The notes below the pieces were generated by a model that had not been told where the DNA came from, did no database searches, and was given only the letters and a program-made list of their open reading frames with translations. From Coptis chinensis (Eukaryota; Streptophyta; Magnoliopsida; Ranunculales; Ranunculaceae), in contig CM027378.1 of assembly GCA_015680905.1 (NCBI GenBank), positions 79,575,501-79,639,500 of the forward strand: 64,000 nucleotides of DNA, in the 5' to 3' direction. This document shows positions 47,891 to 60,211 of this stretch, one piece after another. Every line of letters begins with the position of its first letter. Within the stretch, counting starts at the first letter, position 1. The translations under genes were made by a program, and so were the position numbers.

Positions 47891-48066
47891 ACTCTAAAGC
47901 CTGGTTACTGGTTTTAAATAATTTATTTATGCTAGTTATGGACTTATGGACTTATATGGTCTAGGGCTATTGGACATTTTGACTGCCACTATTAAATCAG
48001 TTTAAACAACTTTTATTTTTGAAAATGGATACCTCTCTCAACAATTATTTTATTTTTATTATTTGA
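47891..48066. other. RPS24 upstream region
   Basis: AT-rich with no further gene. It ends at a Helitron terminus, so the RPS24 upstream region may be cut short by that insertion. Confidence 0.4.
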
Positions 48067-48095
48067 CTAGGTATTATCCGTGCCTTCGGCACAAA
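48067..48095 (-). mobile_element. Helitron 3' terminus (minus orientation)
   Basis: On the minus strand GTGCC-GAA-GGCAC forms a hairpin followed by GGATAATAC and the terminal CTAG at 48067, with host T next to it. The element extends to the right; its 5' end was not found. Confidence 0.6.
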
Positions 48096-50015
48096 TGGCT
48101 ATGAAATTTCCACATTGATGTCATAAAGTGTAAAATAGAAACTATTTTTTTTTTCTAAGTTAATTTCCACAACAGTAATACTTATTACATTAATTACAAC
48201 ATAAAATTCTTGACACATTCGGTTTAAGGTGCTTCATCTCCTACCCAGACCATATTCAACAAAGCGTTTAACAAACAGAGCAAATACATTGTCTCTTTAT
48301 AAAAAGCTAGAACATAATCATTGATAATATTGCATGTCTAGTTAGATAATCAACAGCTTTGCTTTCCTACACAATATGTATAGATCACTTCTAGTCTTCC
48401 AAATTGGTAATGAGTTCCAACACTATCATGGAAGAGCTTCAAAATCATTTATGATCTCAACAGCTCATTAGCGATTGTTTGACAATAGCATTATGAAAAA
48501 CCCAAGCAGTTATGTCAACTTTAAACTCAATCGAGCCGACTCAACTTAGAGAAGAATCTACTGAATTTGGAATCACGGCCTAAAAAACTCATCTTAAAAA
48601 CACTAAGAGTTTATCTGTGTCATCTGCAATTCAAATGACCCAACAAAACTATTATTGAACCAATCACAAATCTAATAGTGTAGCTATTTTTCCGTTGTTT
48701 TTTTTCCACACAAAACCTAGATATCAAGCAATAGAAATACTCATATATTAGAAATTTAAATATGATGGAAATACATATTGATGTAACGGTGTCAACAATG
48801 ACCAGAAAAACCATGCATCAACTAATAACTTATATCAAGTATACAAAGTATCAAAGAAATAGCTCAACAAAAGCACCTGAGTGATTCAAACGAATATTGA
48901 TTCAAACCAATAATTTTCCACTCTATTTTAAATACCCATATATTGATTCTTTCTCTCAATAAATGGTATTGCTTAAATTAAGCTATTCATATTTCATTAG
49001 CAAGAAGAATAAATGAGAGAGAGGAGGGAGGTGTACATTGAGTTGTCAATCCTGCTAGACATTGAGTTAAACCATCATGATTTCCCGTATTCAGAGCCAA
49101 TTAGAAAAATAAAGACCAACTGCTACATACCTAAAAATGAATAAAAATAACATTTCAGCTACTATGCTACTAAACATGGAAATATGGATTCAAATGCGAC
49201 AGAATTGACGTATTTCTAAAAATAGAGATACCTAGTGTGTGGAGAGAGAGCCCTTGATTGGCTTCTGACCATACTTTTCCATGAATACTCGTCAGGTGGT
49301 ATATCAACAACCTTGTTACTTATAGTTAGTACCTTAATTGATCTCTTCACTCTTAGTTTCCTACATAAAACACAATAGCAGTTAGCAACTAAGCATACGT
49401 AAGCGTAGTAAACTCACATTATGAATGATATGAAATTAAACTTTTCTCTGCGAGCAATGTCATTTACCACTGCTTCCACATTTGACACTTCCATCTACTC
49501 CCCTAACATAACACCTCCTTTATTTTGTGTGTTTGTCATGTTTCTAAAATAGATATCCTAATCAGCAGCAACATACTGCTTATGCAACAACCATTTATAT
49601 ATCTAACACCCATTTCTGCCTAAAGTAATACACTACTCTTCTAAGCTTGGTCAATCGACATTTTGAAATTAACCAATCAAATTAAGCAATTTCTGCGAAA
49701 GCACCCATCATATTTAAGGTTTTTGCTAGATCATAGGGAATTACATAGAGTTGTAACCTGCAAGTGAAGCGGAATACTAAGTGAATATGGCAACGTCTGT
49801 GTATTGTAAATATCCAAAACCCTTACCAATTATTAGAAGCATTGCAGAATTGTTGAACTTTGGTATTTCTCTAGGGTTACACTAAAAATATGTGATTTAC
49901 GGTGGTATTCCCAACTGGTTTTGATCGCTTGATAAAAAGAGCTTTCACCCATTACATGCCAGGAACCCAGAGTTGATTAAATGTTTTATGAACTTGCAAT
50001 CTAACAAAAAAAACC

Positions 50016-50049
<34 letters not shown>

Positions 50050-51276
50050 CAAAAATCAAAACAATAAGGAATTAGTTAGAACAATAAACATTCATGAGAT
50101 AACCTACATTACATGAGATACACAGATTGTCTAGCAGGAATATTAATTAAACCTGTCATATGAAACCTGCTCATGTCGTCTCCTTGAGATATCCAATTGA
50201 CTTTTCTATGAAAGAAGAACCTGTTACAAAAAAATGGGAAAATATATTGGAAATTAAAATATTGAAGTAGAGAATGAGAGATTAACGTTGAAAATAAAAG
50301 AGGAACTCACCTGATCTTGAGAGAACCCAAAAAAAAGAGATGCATTCAAAGTTGATCCTTTGTAACATAACAAAATTTCAGCCATATAGGCATAATAAAC
50401 AATCAAAAACATTTCTTTTAGAATCGCAAAAAAATGAAGAGGATAGTCAACATTTCTTTTTCTAATTGGCTTCCATTGTGTGGTTTTTCTTCACTTGAGT
50501 TGGTCAGCGAGAGAGATGGAGATAAAATGCTACCTTGGATTGGGGAATGGAATTAATGGAGGAGTAATTGAGAAATTAAACTATGGAGCTAAAATGAAAG
50601 ATGAGAATAATAAAGTTAAACTGATGCGCGAGTCTTGGGGAGTGGGCTTTCTAGTGGTACAATTAAGAGACACAAATTGAAGAAACTCCATGAGAGGCGT
50701 TTTAGGCAGTAAAGAGCTAGGAAGAAGGAGAACGCAAGAGAGTTTAATTGGTGTTGGAAGTTTGCTGGTCTATTGGGGTGTTCAGCTTTTTTTTCAATAA
50801 GACTTTTTTAGTTTGGAAATTAAATAGGGTAAGATGAATGAACACGCTTCTTTTAGTCATTTAGAAGCCCAAACCCATATTTATGGCACTTAATAGTTCT
50901 AAGTCATCTACATAACATTTAATTCATTAATTAAGCCTTTTTAAATGTAATTGAGAATTAGCCTCAAAGCGGTTTCAAAACGATATAAGTCATACACGTG
51001 TCTCTCTTCAACACAAATCCTCTTCTTCTCTCCAACTAAAAATATTTTTTTCTACAAATTCTACATCTGACTACAAAAGAATCAACACGATCAAACTGTC
51101 ACTACAATATCCAAGCCAAGGGTTGTCATCGACTATATATTTACCTAATTCTCAAAACTCTCGGAGAGGAGCTTCAAGGCTATAAAACATGCACTCGCAG
51201 AAGTATTAAAATTGTTACTTAGCTATAGGCTAACACATCTTTTAAAATTTTGAAAAACAGTCATAGGCTAATGGCA
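48096..51276. other. No gene recognised; probable interior of non-autonomous Helitron DNA
   Basis: AT-rich, with short ORFs only. A poly(A) run lies at about 50009-50043. The 66-codon frame at 50480-50680 has no recognisable relatives. The segment 50920-51040 (GGTTTCAAAACGATATAAG, ACACGTGTC) resembles 56290-56330 (TGTTTCAAAATGATCCCAAC, ACACGTGCC), suggesting a repeated block. Confidence 0.4.
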
Positions 51277-51746
51277 TTTATTTCTCACATTCCCTACTCC
51301 AGATGTCTTTCTAAAAAACTACCAATACAAAAACAAAATCGAGATCTTCATAGATAAAGATTAACAAAAGTAGCACACAAAAAAGGGAAATCAATACTAT
51401 TATATGCATCTTTTGATAAATGCAGACAATGTGAATCTAATAAAACAAAGCAGATTAAGGGCAGAACTCCAAAGTGTGGGCAGGACTATAATGGTATGTA
51501 CCACCACCAGCTTTATTTCTCACATTCCCCACTCCAGATGTCTTTCTAAAAAAATACCAATACAAAAACAAAATCGAGATCTTCACAGATAAAGATTAAC
51601 AAAAGTAGCACACAAAAAAGGGAAATCAATACTCTTATATGCATCTTTTGATAAATGCAGACAATGTGAATCTAATAAAACAAAGCAGATTAAGGGCAGA
51701 ACTCCAAAGTGTGGGCAGGACTATAATGGTATGTACCACCACCAGC
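51277..51746. repeat. Recent 235-bp tandem duplication
   Basis: 51277-51511 and 51512-51746 are nearly identical direct copies, from TTTATTTCTCACATTCC to CCACCACCAGC, with only a few differences. No coding sequence is involved. Confidence 0.9.
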
Positions 51747-52312
51747 TATGAACGAAGAAGTTATTGCAGCTTCAATTAAGAGACTTTGTTTTGTGAAAGA
51801 GTGTTTTGGTACCCATTAACAAATTATAGAATATAGTAAACAGTAGCAAAATCAATAAAAAGAACAATATCAAATCAACTGTATGAAATGAAAAAAAAGG
51901 CGATTACGTAATCCTTGTAAACAACCATAACAAACTTGGCAAGTAAGTACCTCTTAGCAAAGGCTTGCACTTGTATAGAGTATAAGGCATATGTAGCAGG
52001 AAATGAAAAGGAAAAGTTATTATTTACCATTGATTCTCAACCGTTTTCAAATAACTTAAATATTGGTGTAACCGATTGCCACCAGACAACTCAATTAGTT
52101 AAGCACTTTTTTTTTCCGATAATCAATTAGTTCAGCACTTGCCCACTCTGACAGATAACTAAGTATCAAGAATAATATTAATTTTGTAAGATAAACTTAA
52201 TATCATGTTAATACTCACAAGATAGTTTGATTTATACATAGCTTGGTGTCTTGGCATCAATCTTGCTAAACGTGTTGTAACAATCTTTAGAATCATGTAA
52301 TACCTCGAGTTT
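51747..52312. other. No gene seen
   Basis: AT-rich spacer with only short chance ORFs. Confidence 0.4.
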
Positions 52313-52417
52313 AATACTCACGGATGCAGTTGTGTTCTAGCAATATATTGGCATTTCTTCAAACAAATACTCACGGGTGCAGTTGTTTTCTAGCAATATA
52401 TTGGCATTTCTTCAAAC
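52313..52417. repeat. 53-bp tandem duplication
   Basis: Two adjacent copies of AATACTCACGG.TGCAGTTG, then TTCTAGCAATATATTGGC and ATTTCTTCAAAC. Confidence 0.85.
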
Positions 52418-53619
52418 AATATACATTTAATTAAACAATATACATACTTTTATTGATATTCACTTAAGGCAAACCATGTTCATAAGTCCTCGAACTAACA
52501 CCGAAAAAAAACAACTTCTCTAAAAAAAAAAAACAGGTAAGACGAAAACAATTTACCATGGTGTTTATTGGACTTGGTTGATCAGTGTAAAGTTCTTCTT
52601 ATAAGAACATCCTTCCTTCATTTCCATCTTCGATGACACTTCAGAGCACTGAACCAATCCTCTTCTGCATCAAACATAGCTGACAAAAAATCTTTAATTC
52701 CAAACCATCAAATTGTAAGGAAAAATAAATAAATAAGAAGACAACGAATTAAAAAATTATAATCACCAACACCAATGAACAAAAGTCTAGTCGATTTAAG
52801 TTCTATATTCCAATTTAATAAATTAAATTCTAACATTTAAATATTTCAAAAGAATGTCGTTCAAAAGGGATGATAAGTACTATACATGATAGGAAAACAA
52901 CTGTACAACACAAAAATGGATTGACAAACTCAGCATAGAATGCTTAGATCAGTTATGTAGAACCCATAGCTCATTTATACATTCTCTTCGACATTTACGC
53001 AAACAACTATTTGATAGTTCCCTTAACACCAAATCCAACCATTTATAGTTCTGCATTATCCAACAAAAAGTGAAACAAAAGTTAAAACAACAAAAAATAT
53101 ATGAAGAACCAGTCATAGAAATACATTTAAATATAGTGTTCACAATTGTAGTTATGTACTGTGTCAAAGGAGCATAACAATTAAATAAAAACACCTAAGA
53201 ATCAATTACTGAATTTAGGGGGAAAAATTCTCAAGTAGTACTTTCTGAAGATCGTATCCTTTTTGAGATCGTTGCATCTTATCTTCGGAGAGAGAGTGGC
53301 GATGTGAGGATTTATAGTGGTACAATTAAATAGAATATGGGTATAACTGATCCGAGCATTGGGGAGTGAGGATTGAATATTGAATATGAGGGAGACTCTC
53401 CATTATTCTCATTTCACTTTTCTTTTTTCTAATAAATGCATTTATATTATTATACCCATGAATTATTTCAACGTAGTTATTTGTTTCTACACTGATGCGA
53501 GTCTTGGGGATTAAGCCCATGTCTGAAGCCCAACTATTTAATAGAAATTCATTTGTAATGAAAGTTCGCAATTAACCCATTATTAAATTTCCACACCTCC
53601 TCTCCAGTGGCATCTGAAA
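52418..53619. other. No gene recognised
   Basis: Short ORFs without family features. The stretch 53310-53510 shares short phrases with 50600-50700 (GTGGTACAATTAA, GAGTCTTGGGGA), suggesting a diverged duplication. Confidence 0.35.
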
Positions 53620-54078
53620 TCAAACTTTAACTATGGTAGATTGGAGTTCAAGAGACGAAAGAGTTTCAGTTATTATAGAAGTAGAAGAGTCGATTAGAAG
53701 GGGGACTTTATGGAAGCCATTATGTGAGAGTGTTTTTGTTTTAAAACGCCAAAGACTTGGATGGAAAGTGTGATGGAAGTCTGGAACTAAGTAAAGTGAA
53801 CAGTTCACCAATTTGGTTAGATGGAAAGTCTTTTTTAACCACATTTTGTAGTTTGAGAAATGAGAACTCCCCACATGATTGTTTTTTGAATTTTTAGTTA
53901 CTATTTTGAGAATAATGAAGGTGTTATTGAGAAGGCTGTGGCCATTCCAGCTTGACCTAACAGTATCACCGAATGCTAGAGATGGAGTGATATCGGAATC
54001 TGAAGGTAGTGAAACTTGAAAGTGAGAAGGTTGAAACCAGGCAATTGAAAGGACAGTTTGATGGTTTGACCAACGCAT
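53620..54078 (-). CDS. Unidentified 152-codon ORF, doubtful
   Basis: The longest open frame in the 48-64 kb interval, starting MRWSNHQTVLSIAWFQPSHF. It is rich in Ser, His, Leu and Thr with no recognisable domain, signal or repeat. It may be a captured gene fragment or chance. Confidence 0.15.
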   Translation of the reverse strand: MRWSNHQTVLSIAWFQPSHFQVSLPSDSDITPSLAFGDTVRSSWNGHSLLNNTFIILKIVTKNSKNNHVGSSHFSNYKMWLKKTFHLTKLVNCSLYLVPDFHHTFHPSLWRFKTKTLSHNGFHKVPLLIDSSTSIITETLSSLELQSTIVKV

Positions 54079-54731
54079 AAAAACGTTACAACAAAGTCAG
54101 TAGAGAAGCCTCATGCATACAAAACCCCAAATAATCAATTTTTTTTCTACCAAGACAAAAAAGTGAAAACCCCATGAAAAAGTAAACATGCCTTGTTTAT
54201 CTGAGCAAGGCATGGAAACACATAATCCTGCAATACTCTCCTTCCAATATTCAGTTCCTTTTGTTGCCCCTATTCAATTCAAAAGTTCATGTATAATCAA
54301 GTTTTGAATCTCAAACACATTTTACAAAAACTACAAAAATGTAAATTTAAAAAAGAAAAAGAAAAGAGGGAAGCATGCCATTTCCATGGAAATCACCATA
54401 AGAGCAATAATGTAATTGTTTTGCATAGTAAAATCACATAAGTGTAGATACTAACACTATTACTACCATGCAAATCTCTTGAAAGAAAAAGCGTACTATA
54501 AACACACGAAATCCACTGTCTCTTCTCCTCTTTTTCAATCGTTACTTGGTTTCTATATTTCAACCAACACCCCTATATGCCTTCGAAATTCACTTATTGT
54601 CGTCTTTCACTTCAACTCTACAGTCGGGACGCATTTTTTTAAAACAACTTTCTGCTTACATATTCCCCTGTTTTATGATAGTAAGGTCAACCAATTGATA
54701 AATTATTTAAAATGTCCAAAGAAAGTTTTAC

Positions 54732-54830
54732 CATGTAAGACCCGTAGTTCTTCTTCAGAAAGGCTCGCAACAGGAGCTGGATTTTCCATTCCTAAATGTT
54801 GGATCGCACCTTCGAATATGAAAGGTAACA
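54732..54830 (-). pseudogene. Exon-like fragment of an unidentified gene
   Basis: Minus-strand frame FIFEGAIQHLGMENPAPVAS then LSEEELRVLHG, ending at a good donor (ATG/GTAAAAC at 54732). Codon content looks protein-coding, unlike its surroundings, but no partner exons were found. A transduplicated exon is likely, possibly carried by Helitron DNA. Confidence 0.35.
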
Positions 54831-54847
54831 ATGCAAAGTGTTGGTAA

Positions 54848-56558
54848 TATGGTTCTCAATATTAACAGGATGCATAACCAATAACGAACTCTTGCCAAAA
54901 CCAAAAACCAAACTATTTAGCCAAAAATGATTTATTTGTAACCAAACATTCATGGCAGAGAATGGACCTTTGAATCAATACATTGACTAAGTTGTCTAAA
55001 AAAACTCAAAATTAGTAACATCATTGTTTTCCAAATTGATGTAAAGCAAAATATATATTGCATGAATATTTGTAACCACACATTCACGGCAGAGGTAATA
55101 CACATTGGATGAATATGAAGAAAGCTTTACTAATCATCTAATTTAGGTGAAATGATAACTTAGGTGTATGATTACTATGAAGAGCTTTTCTTGAAAAAAT
55201 AAAAGAAATGAAGAATTATAAATAAAATAATGAATCTAACCTGTCAAAGCTCTAGGAAAATAGATAACAGGATTAGAGTTGCGCTTCTTGATTAGAGTTT
55301 ATACCCGTTTCCAATTAATGGTCAAGTCGAGTTTTGATCGGCTGCAAGTTCGTCATTGGACCTGAGTTAAGAAAAAAAAATTACTTCGTTGATGCACTTT
55401 AACAAACAATAGTTCTTTTTGTATTACTGATCAGAATATAAATACTTCTATTAGGCACTTCAACAAACACACCCTGAAGTATAATTCGTATCCCATATTC
55501 AGTCAAGAAAACAACAAATTAGAAAAGAAAAACTAAATCAAAATATATTTTAAAAAAAAATTACTTAGCCAAGAACAAAGAAAATTTACAAATTGTAATC
55601 AACACTCAGAAGGAACATTTAGTGAAGTCGAGAGTTAAACCAGGGAGCACTTAGACACGCACGAAACAATTGTACCTGAAAGGCTATCTTCATGTGACAA
55701 GTGTTCCTGCATAATGCAAACAAAGAACCTAGCTGATAAAACACAATCATATCAGGCACAGATGAAGAGGAGAAAACCACAGAGAGAAGAAGGAATATGA
55801 GTGATCATCGTTCTAAAATAGAGTGATTTATTTTCAGGATATATAGAAGAGTCAGTATTCCGGGTTTTGGAATGGTTTATGACTTTTTTTTTGCTGGATT
55901 CTGACGTTACTTAAAAAGAATCCTTTAATGCCGTTTTAGCTGGGAAACGCTAGTTTTAAACTTTTAAGTTCGTGGGTCTATTCAAAGTTGGTTACACACT
56001 TACACATGCATTTTAAGTTTTTCACCCATAAAAAAATGCCCCCACAATAAAAATTTAAAGTGAAACCCCATAAGTCATTAAATATTTAAGTGTGTAAATA
56101 TTTAAGTGTGTAAATATTTAAGTTTTTTTCGATAATGAGTTTATGTTAGAATCCTACAATGAGTTTATCACAACCCTTTATTAGCACATTCAATGAATTA
56201 ACACATTCAATGAATTAAGGCTATTTAATTCGCAAGTCATTTAATTCACATATTTTTAAAACATTTTTATACATGAAGACTACTCAAAAGTCAAAACTGT
56301 TTCAAAATGATCCCAACCGCACACGTGCCCCCATCTAACTCAAATCCCAACGAAATCTCCATCACCCTTTGTCTATCCATTTTGTTTTATTATAATAGAT
56401 GTAAAGAAAAGACTAAAATATGTGGTTTATACTTTATACAGTCCCTCTAACGTTCTAACCATTTGTAATATATAAATTAAAATTCTAGTTTTTATACATT
56501 TTTCCATCGGAACCTATAGATGAGTGTGGATATATATAGTCTATACATTAGTGTTTAA
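54848..56558. other. No gene seen
   Basis: AT-rich DNA. A 16-base unit (AAATATTTAAGTGTGT) is tandemly repeated near 56080-56122, and a second small repeat (CACATTCAATGAATTA twice) lies at 56185-56218. Confidence 0.4.
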
Positions 56559-56595
56559 CTAGATTTTGAACCCGGGCATACGCCCGAGATCTTTT
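56559..56595 (-). mobile_element. Helitron 3' terminus (minus orientation)
   Basis: Minus strand: hairpin CGGGC-GTAT-GCCCG, then GGTTCAAAATCTAG ending at 56559 with host T adjacent. The element extends to the right. Confidence 0.6.
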
Positions 56596-58754
56596 AGGTA
56601 TTTTATGTATATAAATCTCAATATTCAAACATTGTTTATGTACTGAAACACTATTAAGATCAAATGTGTTTCATGCTCTAATACGTACTCTATCAATTTA
56701 TCACTGTGTCCTATGCAGTCCAGGTAAGACATCCATTTCCAATTGTGGTTTTGGTCTAGCACTTTTTGATGGAAAATATGCAAGTTATATGGCTATTTCA
56801 CGGAGGTCTCATATGAGTATAAGCTACTATACCCGGTGACCCACTACTAACATTACTAACAATTTGTTTCATTTACACAATCTCTATCTTCAAGTATCAC
56901 TTTTATAATGTGTGATTCATGTAATGTCGAACTGAGTGGAACAATAACATGTTAAACAGAAATTAATGCAGAGAACATAGTGTCTAGACTATTTTTGAAC
57001 GTACAATATAATTTCTTTAATTGACTCTTGTTCTGTGTAAATTTAAGTAAACAAACAAACTAATAATTGAAACAATGCAAATCTTCAATAATCATGAATT
57101 CTTCTTTGTCGTCGGTTATGCATTACCAGTAGTGAAGATAAATAAAAAAATTCTAAAGAGTTAAGGTCAACAATTTATGAGGATCCCAATAGAAGTTTAT
57201 GCACACTCTCCCATGTAAAGGTTTATATCAAAAAGTTCCCAGCTCATAAACATTGTCTCTAAAAAAAAAATGTAACCAATGACTTCTGTGTTTGATGGAC
57301 TATTCAGACTTACTTCAGGGTCGAGAGGACCAATTGTTTGCCTATTCCCATGGTTGACCTCTAAGTTGGCCGGAGTTATTGTTTGAAGATAAGGAAGTTC
57401 CAATGCTTTACTTGGAGTCCTTGTGCTTATTTGGATAGTTAAGTTAGATGATTCTTGCGGCGACAAAGGGGGATAATATTGAGATCTCTCAGCGGGCTCA
57501 GGGGATCAGAAAAGCTAATTATGTCCCAACTCTAAGCCATCATCTATGTCTAAGCTATAGCATATGAGAAATTTTTAATAACTGTTCGTTCTGATGATAG
57601 TAGGTTATGAAAGATTTCTTAGGGAGTCTGAGGATTCAAGTTAAAATTCTACTGTTACACAACTATCTCTTAACAAAAACCCCATTCAAAGTGTTGATGT
57701 TCTTGAATACTTATCGATTATCTATAGACAATATATAGCTTGCAAATTCAAGGATCTACTATAGCTTATTATCTTACCTTTGCAGGAGCAAATTGGAATT
57801 TCTTACTATATATATACAATCTATAGCTCACACATTCAAGGATTTTATATAGCTTATTATCTCACCTATGCAAGAGCAAATTGTCGTTTCTTGAGAGTAT
57901 AGATGGGAAGATCAAAGTAAAGAACTTGATCACGTGGGGAATTATGAGAACCAAGACTGAAAGTATATATAGAAATTCCAATTGTATTATTTTGTTTGTC
58001 AATGAATCCGTAAAAGAGATTGGACTTGTACAGAAGCAAAATTGGAAATACCGAAATACACTCGAACCCCTCGGCTATGTGTTCCAAAGAGAAATTGGAC
58101 TTGTACAGAACCTATTTTATGGAAAGTGAAAATACCAAAAATACCATAATACACTCAAACTCTTCAAAGAAGCTATTTGTGTTATACAAATATATATGTA
58201 TGCACGTAAAATATATCAAGGTAACAAATATATGTGATTGCACGTGTACACGATCGAGTTAACACAAGGAAACAAATATATGTGTATGCACGTAAAAAAA
58301 AATCAAATTTTTGGGATTAGATATTTGATTATTTTAATTTCTATATCAAAGCTTGAAATTATCACAAGCATGAATGGTAAAGGGGTACACAATATGTTTG
58401 AGTGTTTAAATGATTGAAATTGTTTAATAATCATAATAAATAATAAATACCCGAATTAGAACTGAAACCGATAAAAAACCGTGGGTTTTGATGGTTTTGG
58501 GTTGTGTTCTATAATTCTCATACTAAAACCATTGAGAACTGAAACCGATAGAATCGCAAATAGTAAAATCCAAACCGAAACAGTCAAAACCCGACCCAAA
58601 ACCACGTTGGCACCCCTAATTCTAATAAGTCAATCAACATCTGACAAGGAAATTTTATACGTCTTCAATAAGAAAATATTGCTAAATCAACTCCAAAAAC
58701 TTATGTTAATAATTATCAGTCGTTGAATTCCTCACAAAAATTTAAGGGATGTGA
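56596..58754. other. No secure gene; one open minus-strand stretch
   Basis: Minus strand 57197-57530 is open (SQYYPPLSPQESSNLTIQIS, LQTITPANLEVNHGN). It is Ser/Pro/Thr-rich without a recognised domain. A 15-base unit ATTGGACTTGTACAG occurs twice at 58018 and 58092. Confidence 0.3.
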
Positions 58755-58794
58755 ATTTTAGAAATGATTCCGGCCATATGGCCGGGTCTAAAAC
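58755..58794 (+). mobile_element. Helitron-like 3' end next to a Helitron 5' end
   Basis: CCGGCCATATGGCCGG forms a hairpin followed by GTCTAAAACCTTG, closely matching the minus-strand end at 56559 (GGTTCAAAATCTAG) but with terminal CTTG. Directly after it, from 58799, begins TCTATATACTAAAGTAGAGA, the same 5' terminus seen at 30744. Confidence 0.45.
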
Positions 58795-58798
58795 CTTG

Positions 58799-60211
58799 TC
58801 TATATACTAAAGTAGAGACCTCTAATGGAGAATTTTCTCTATCCTAGGTGGCACTATAATATAAGAGTTAGCCTTTTCGAATAGCCCCTACAATGCCACA
58901 TAGACTTCTCTCTCAATTAAAACTCTTGACTTCTTGAGAAACCCTATAATGCCATGTAGACTTCTCTCTCAATCAAAACTCTTGACTTATTGAGAAACCT
59001 AAAGACCTCCAAATTGGCAAAGCTTTCTATACTGCCTCCGCTTATCTCTCTCGAGTCTCGACTTATATATATTTTCTTGACAGGGCATAAAATATTTAAT
59101 ACGTTGAGCTTTTTTTCAGAGACAATATAAAATCGAAGATTCAATCGATACCAAGTATGTGTACGATGTGAAACTATCATAATATAGCTTAAATATATGT
59201 ACTATCTAAAACTACCAGAATATAGCCGTCTGAACCATACATACCAGATTCAAGGTAATCAGCATTGATGAAAATGCCAGAGAATCAAATGGTATATCAT
59301 CCAGAGCAAACAGGCCGGTGACATTCTAGATTCTCGGGGCTTGGCGAAATGTGGGGAGTCTTCAATTTTGCTCGGAAAATAAGTCTGCTCCATATGCAAC
59401 ATCAGTAAATATACATAATCTTTACAGAGTCCACAACAAATCAATATCTAACTCCACTTTGAAGAAAATAGGTTATGTACAACACAACGTTAGGAAACTT
59501 TATTATAGAGAGAGGTGATAGTAGATTAGAGTTGTAACTTGTAAGATCCTAATGACACTTAGGTGGAACCTATATGTGAAGGTATAATTTTACACTACAC
59601 CCTTTATTGGAGGTGCCTAATGTGCGTTCAATCTACTTTCAACTAAAGTAACTTGTAAGATTTAATTTAACAAAAGAGATAAAAATACCAAAATAGGGTA
59701 ACGAACTAACCCATAAATTTTAATTGAGGCACGATTTTTTTCCCCCATCAATTAGGGTAACCAACTTATCGGATTGGTCAATAAGGGTAATCCGTCAACA
59801 TGTCGTCCCAAATTCGCCGTTATCTATTATTAATCTAAAAAAAAAATCAATAAAATAAAATTTTGTCCACAATTTTTTAAATATTTACAAGTTATCTATT
59901 TAAAATAATTAATAAAATAAATATTTATCCATATATATTCTTAAAAAATATATTCATACAAAAATGAATTAAAATAAATCAATAAAATAAATATTTATGT
60001 AAAAAAATGTATATATTATTTCAAAATGTGATTAAAAAGGTATATTCTTTTGTTAAAAAAACCAAAAACAAGTGCACATTGACAAAATTGGCACACAACC
60101 ATGTCTTCAATATTCCATGATACTGTAACCATAACAGATTTTGTCAATGTGGACTGTGGAGTCATTTTTTGTTTAAATATTTTTTTTCATTCATTTTAAT
60201 ATATATATGGG
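58799..60211. other. Second copy of a Helitron-like 5' end, otherwise no gene
   Basis: 58799-58880 matches 30744-30825 nearly base for base. A direct repeat (CCTAYAATGCCAYRTAGACT then TCTCTCTCAAT) lies at 58885-58975. The remainder is AT-rich without coding sequence. Confidence 0.5.
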
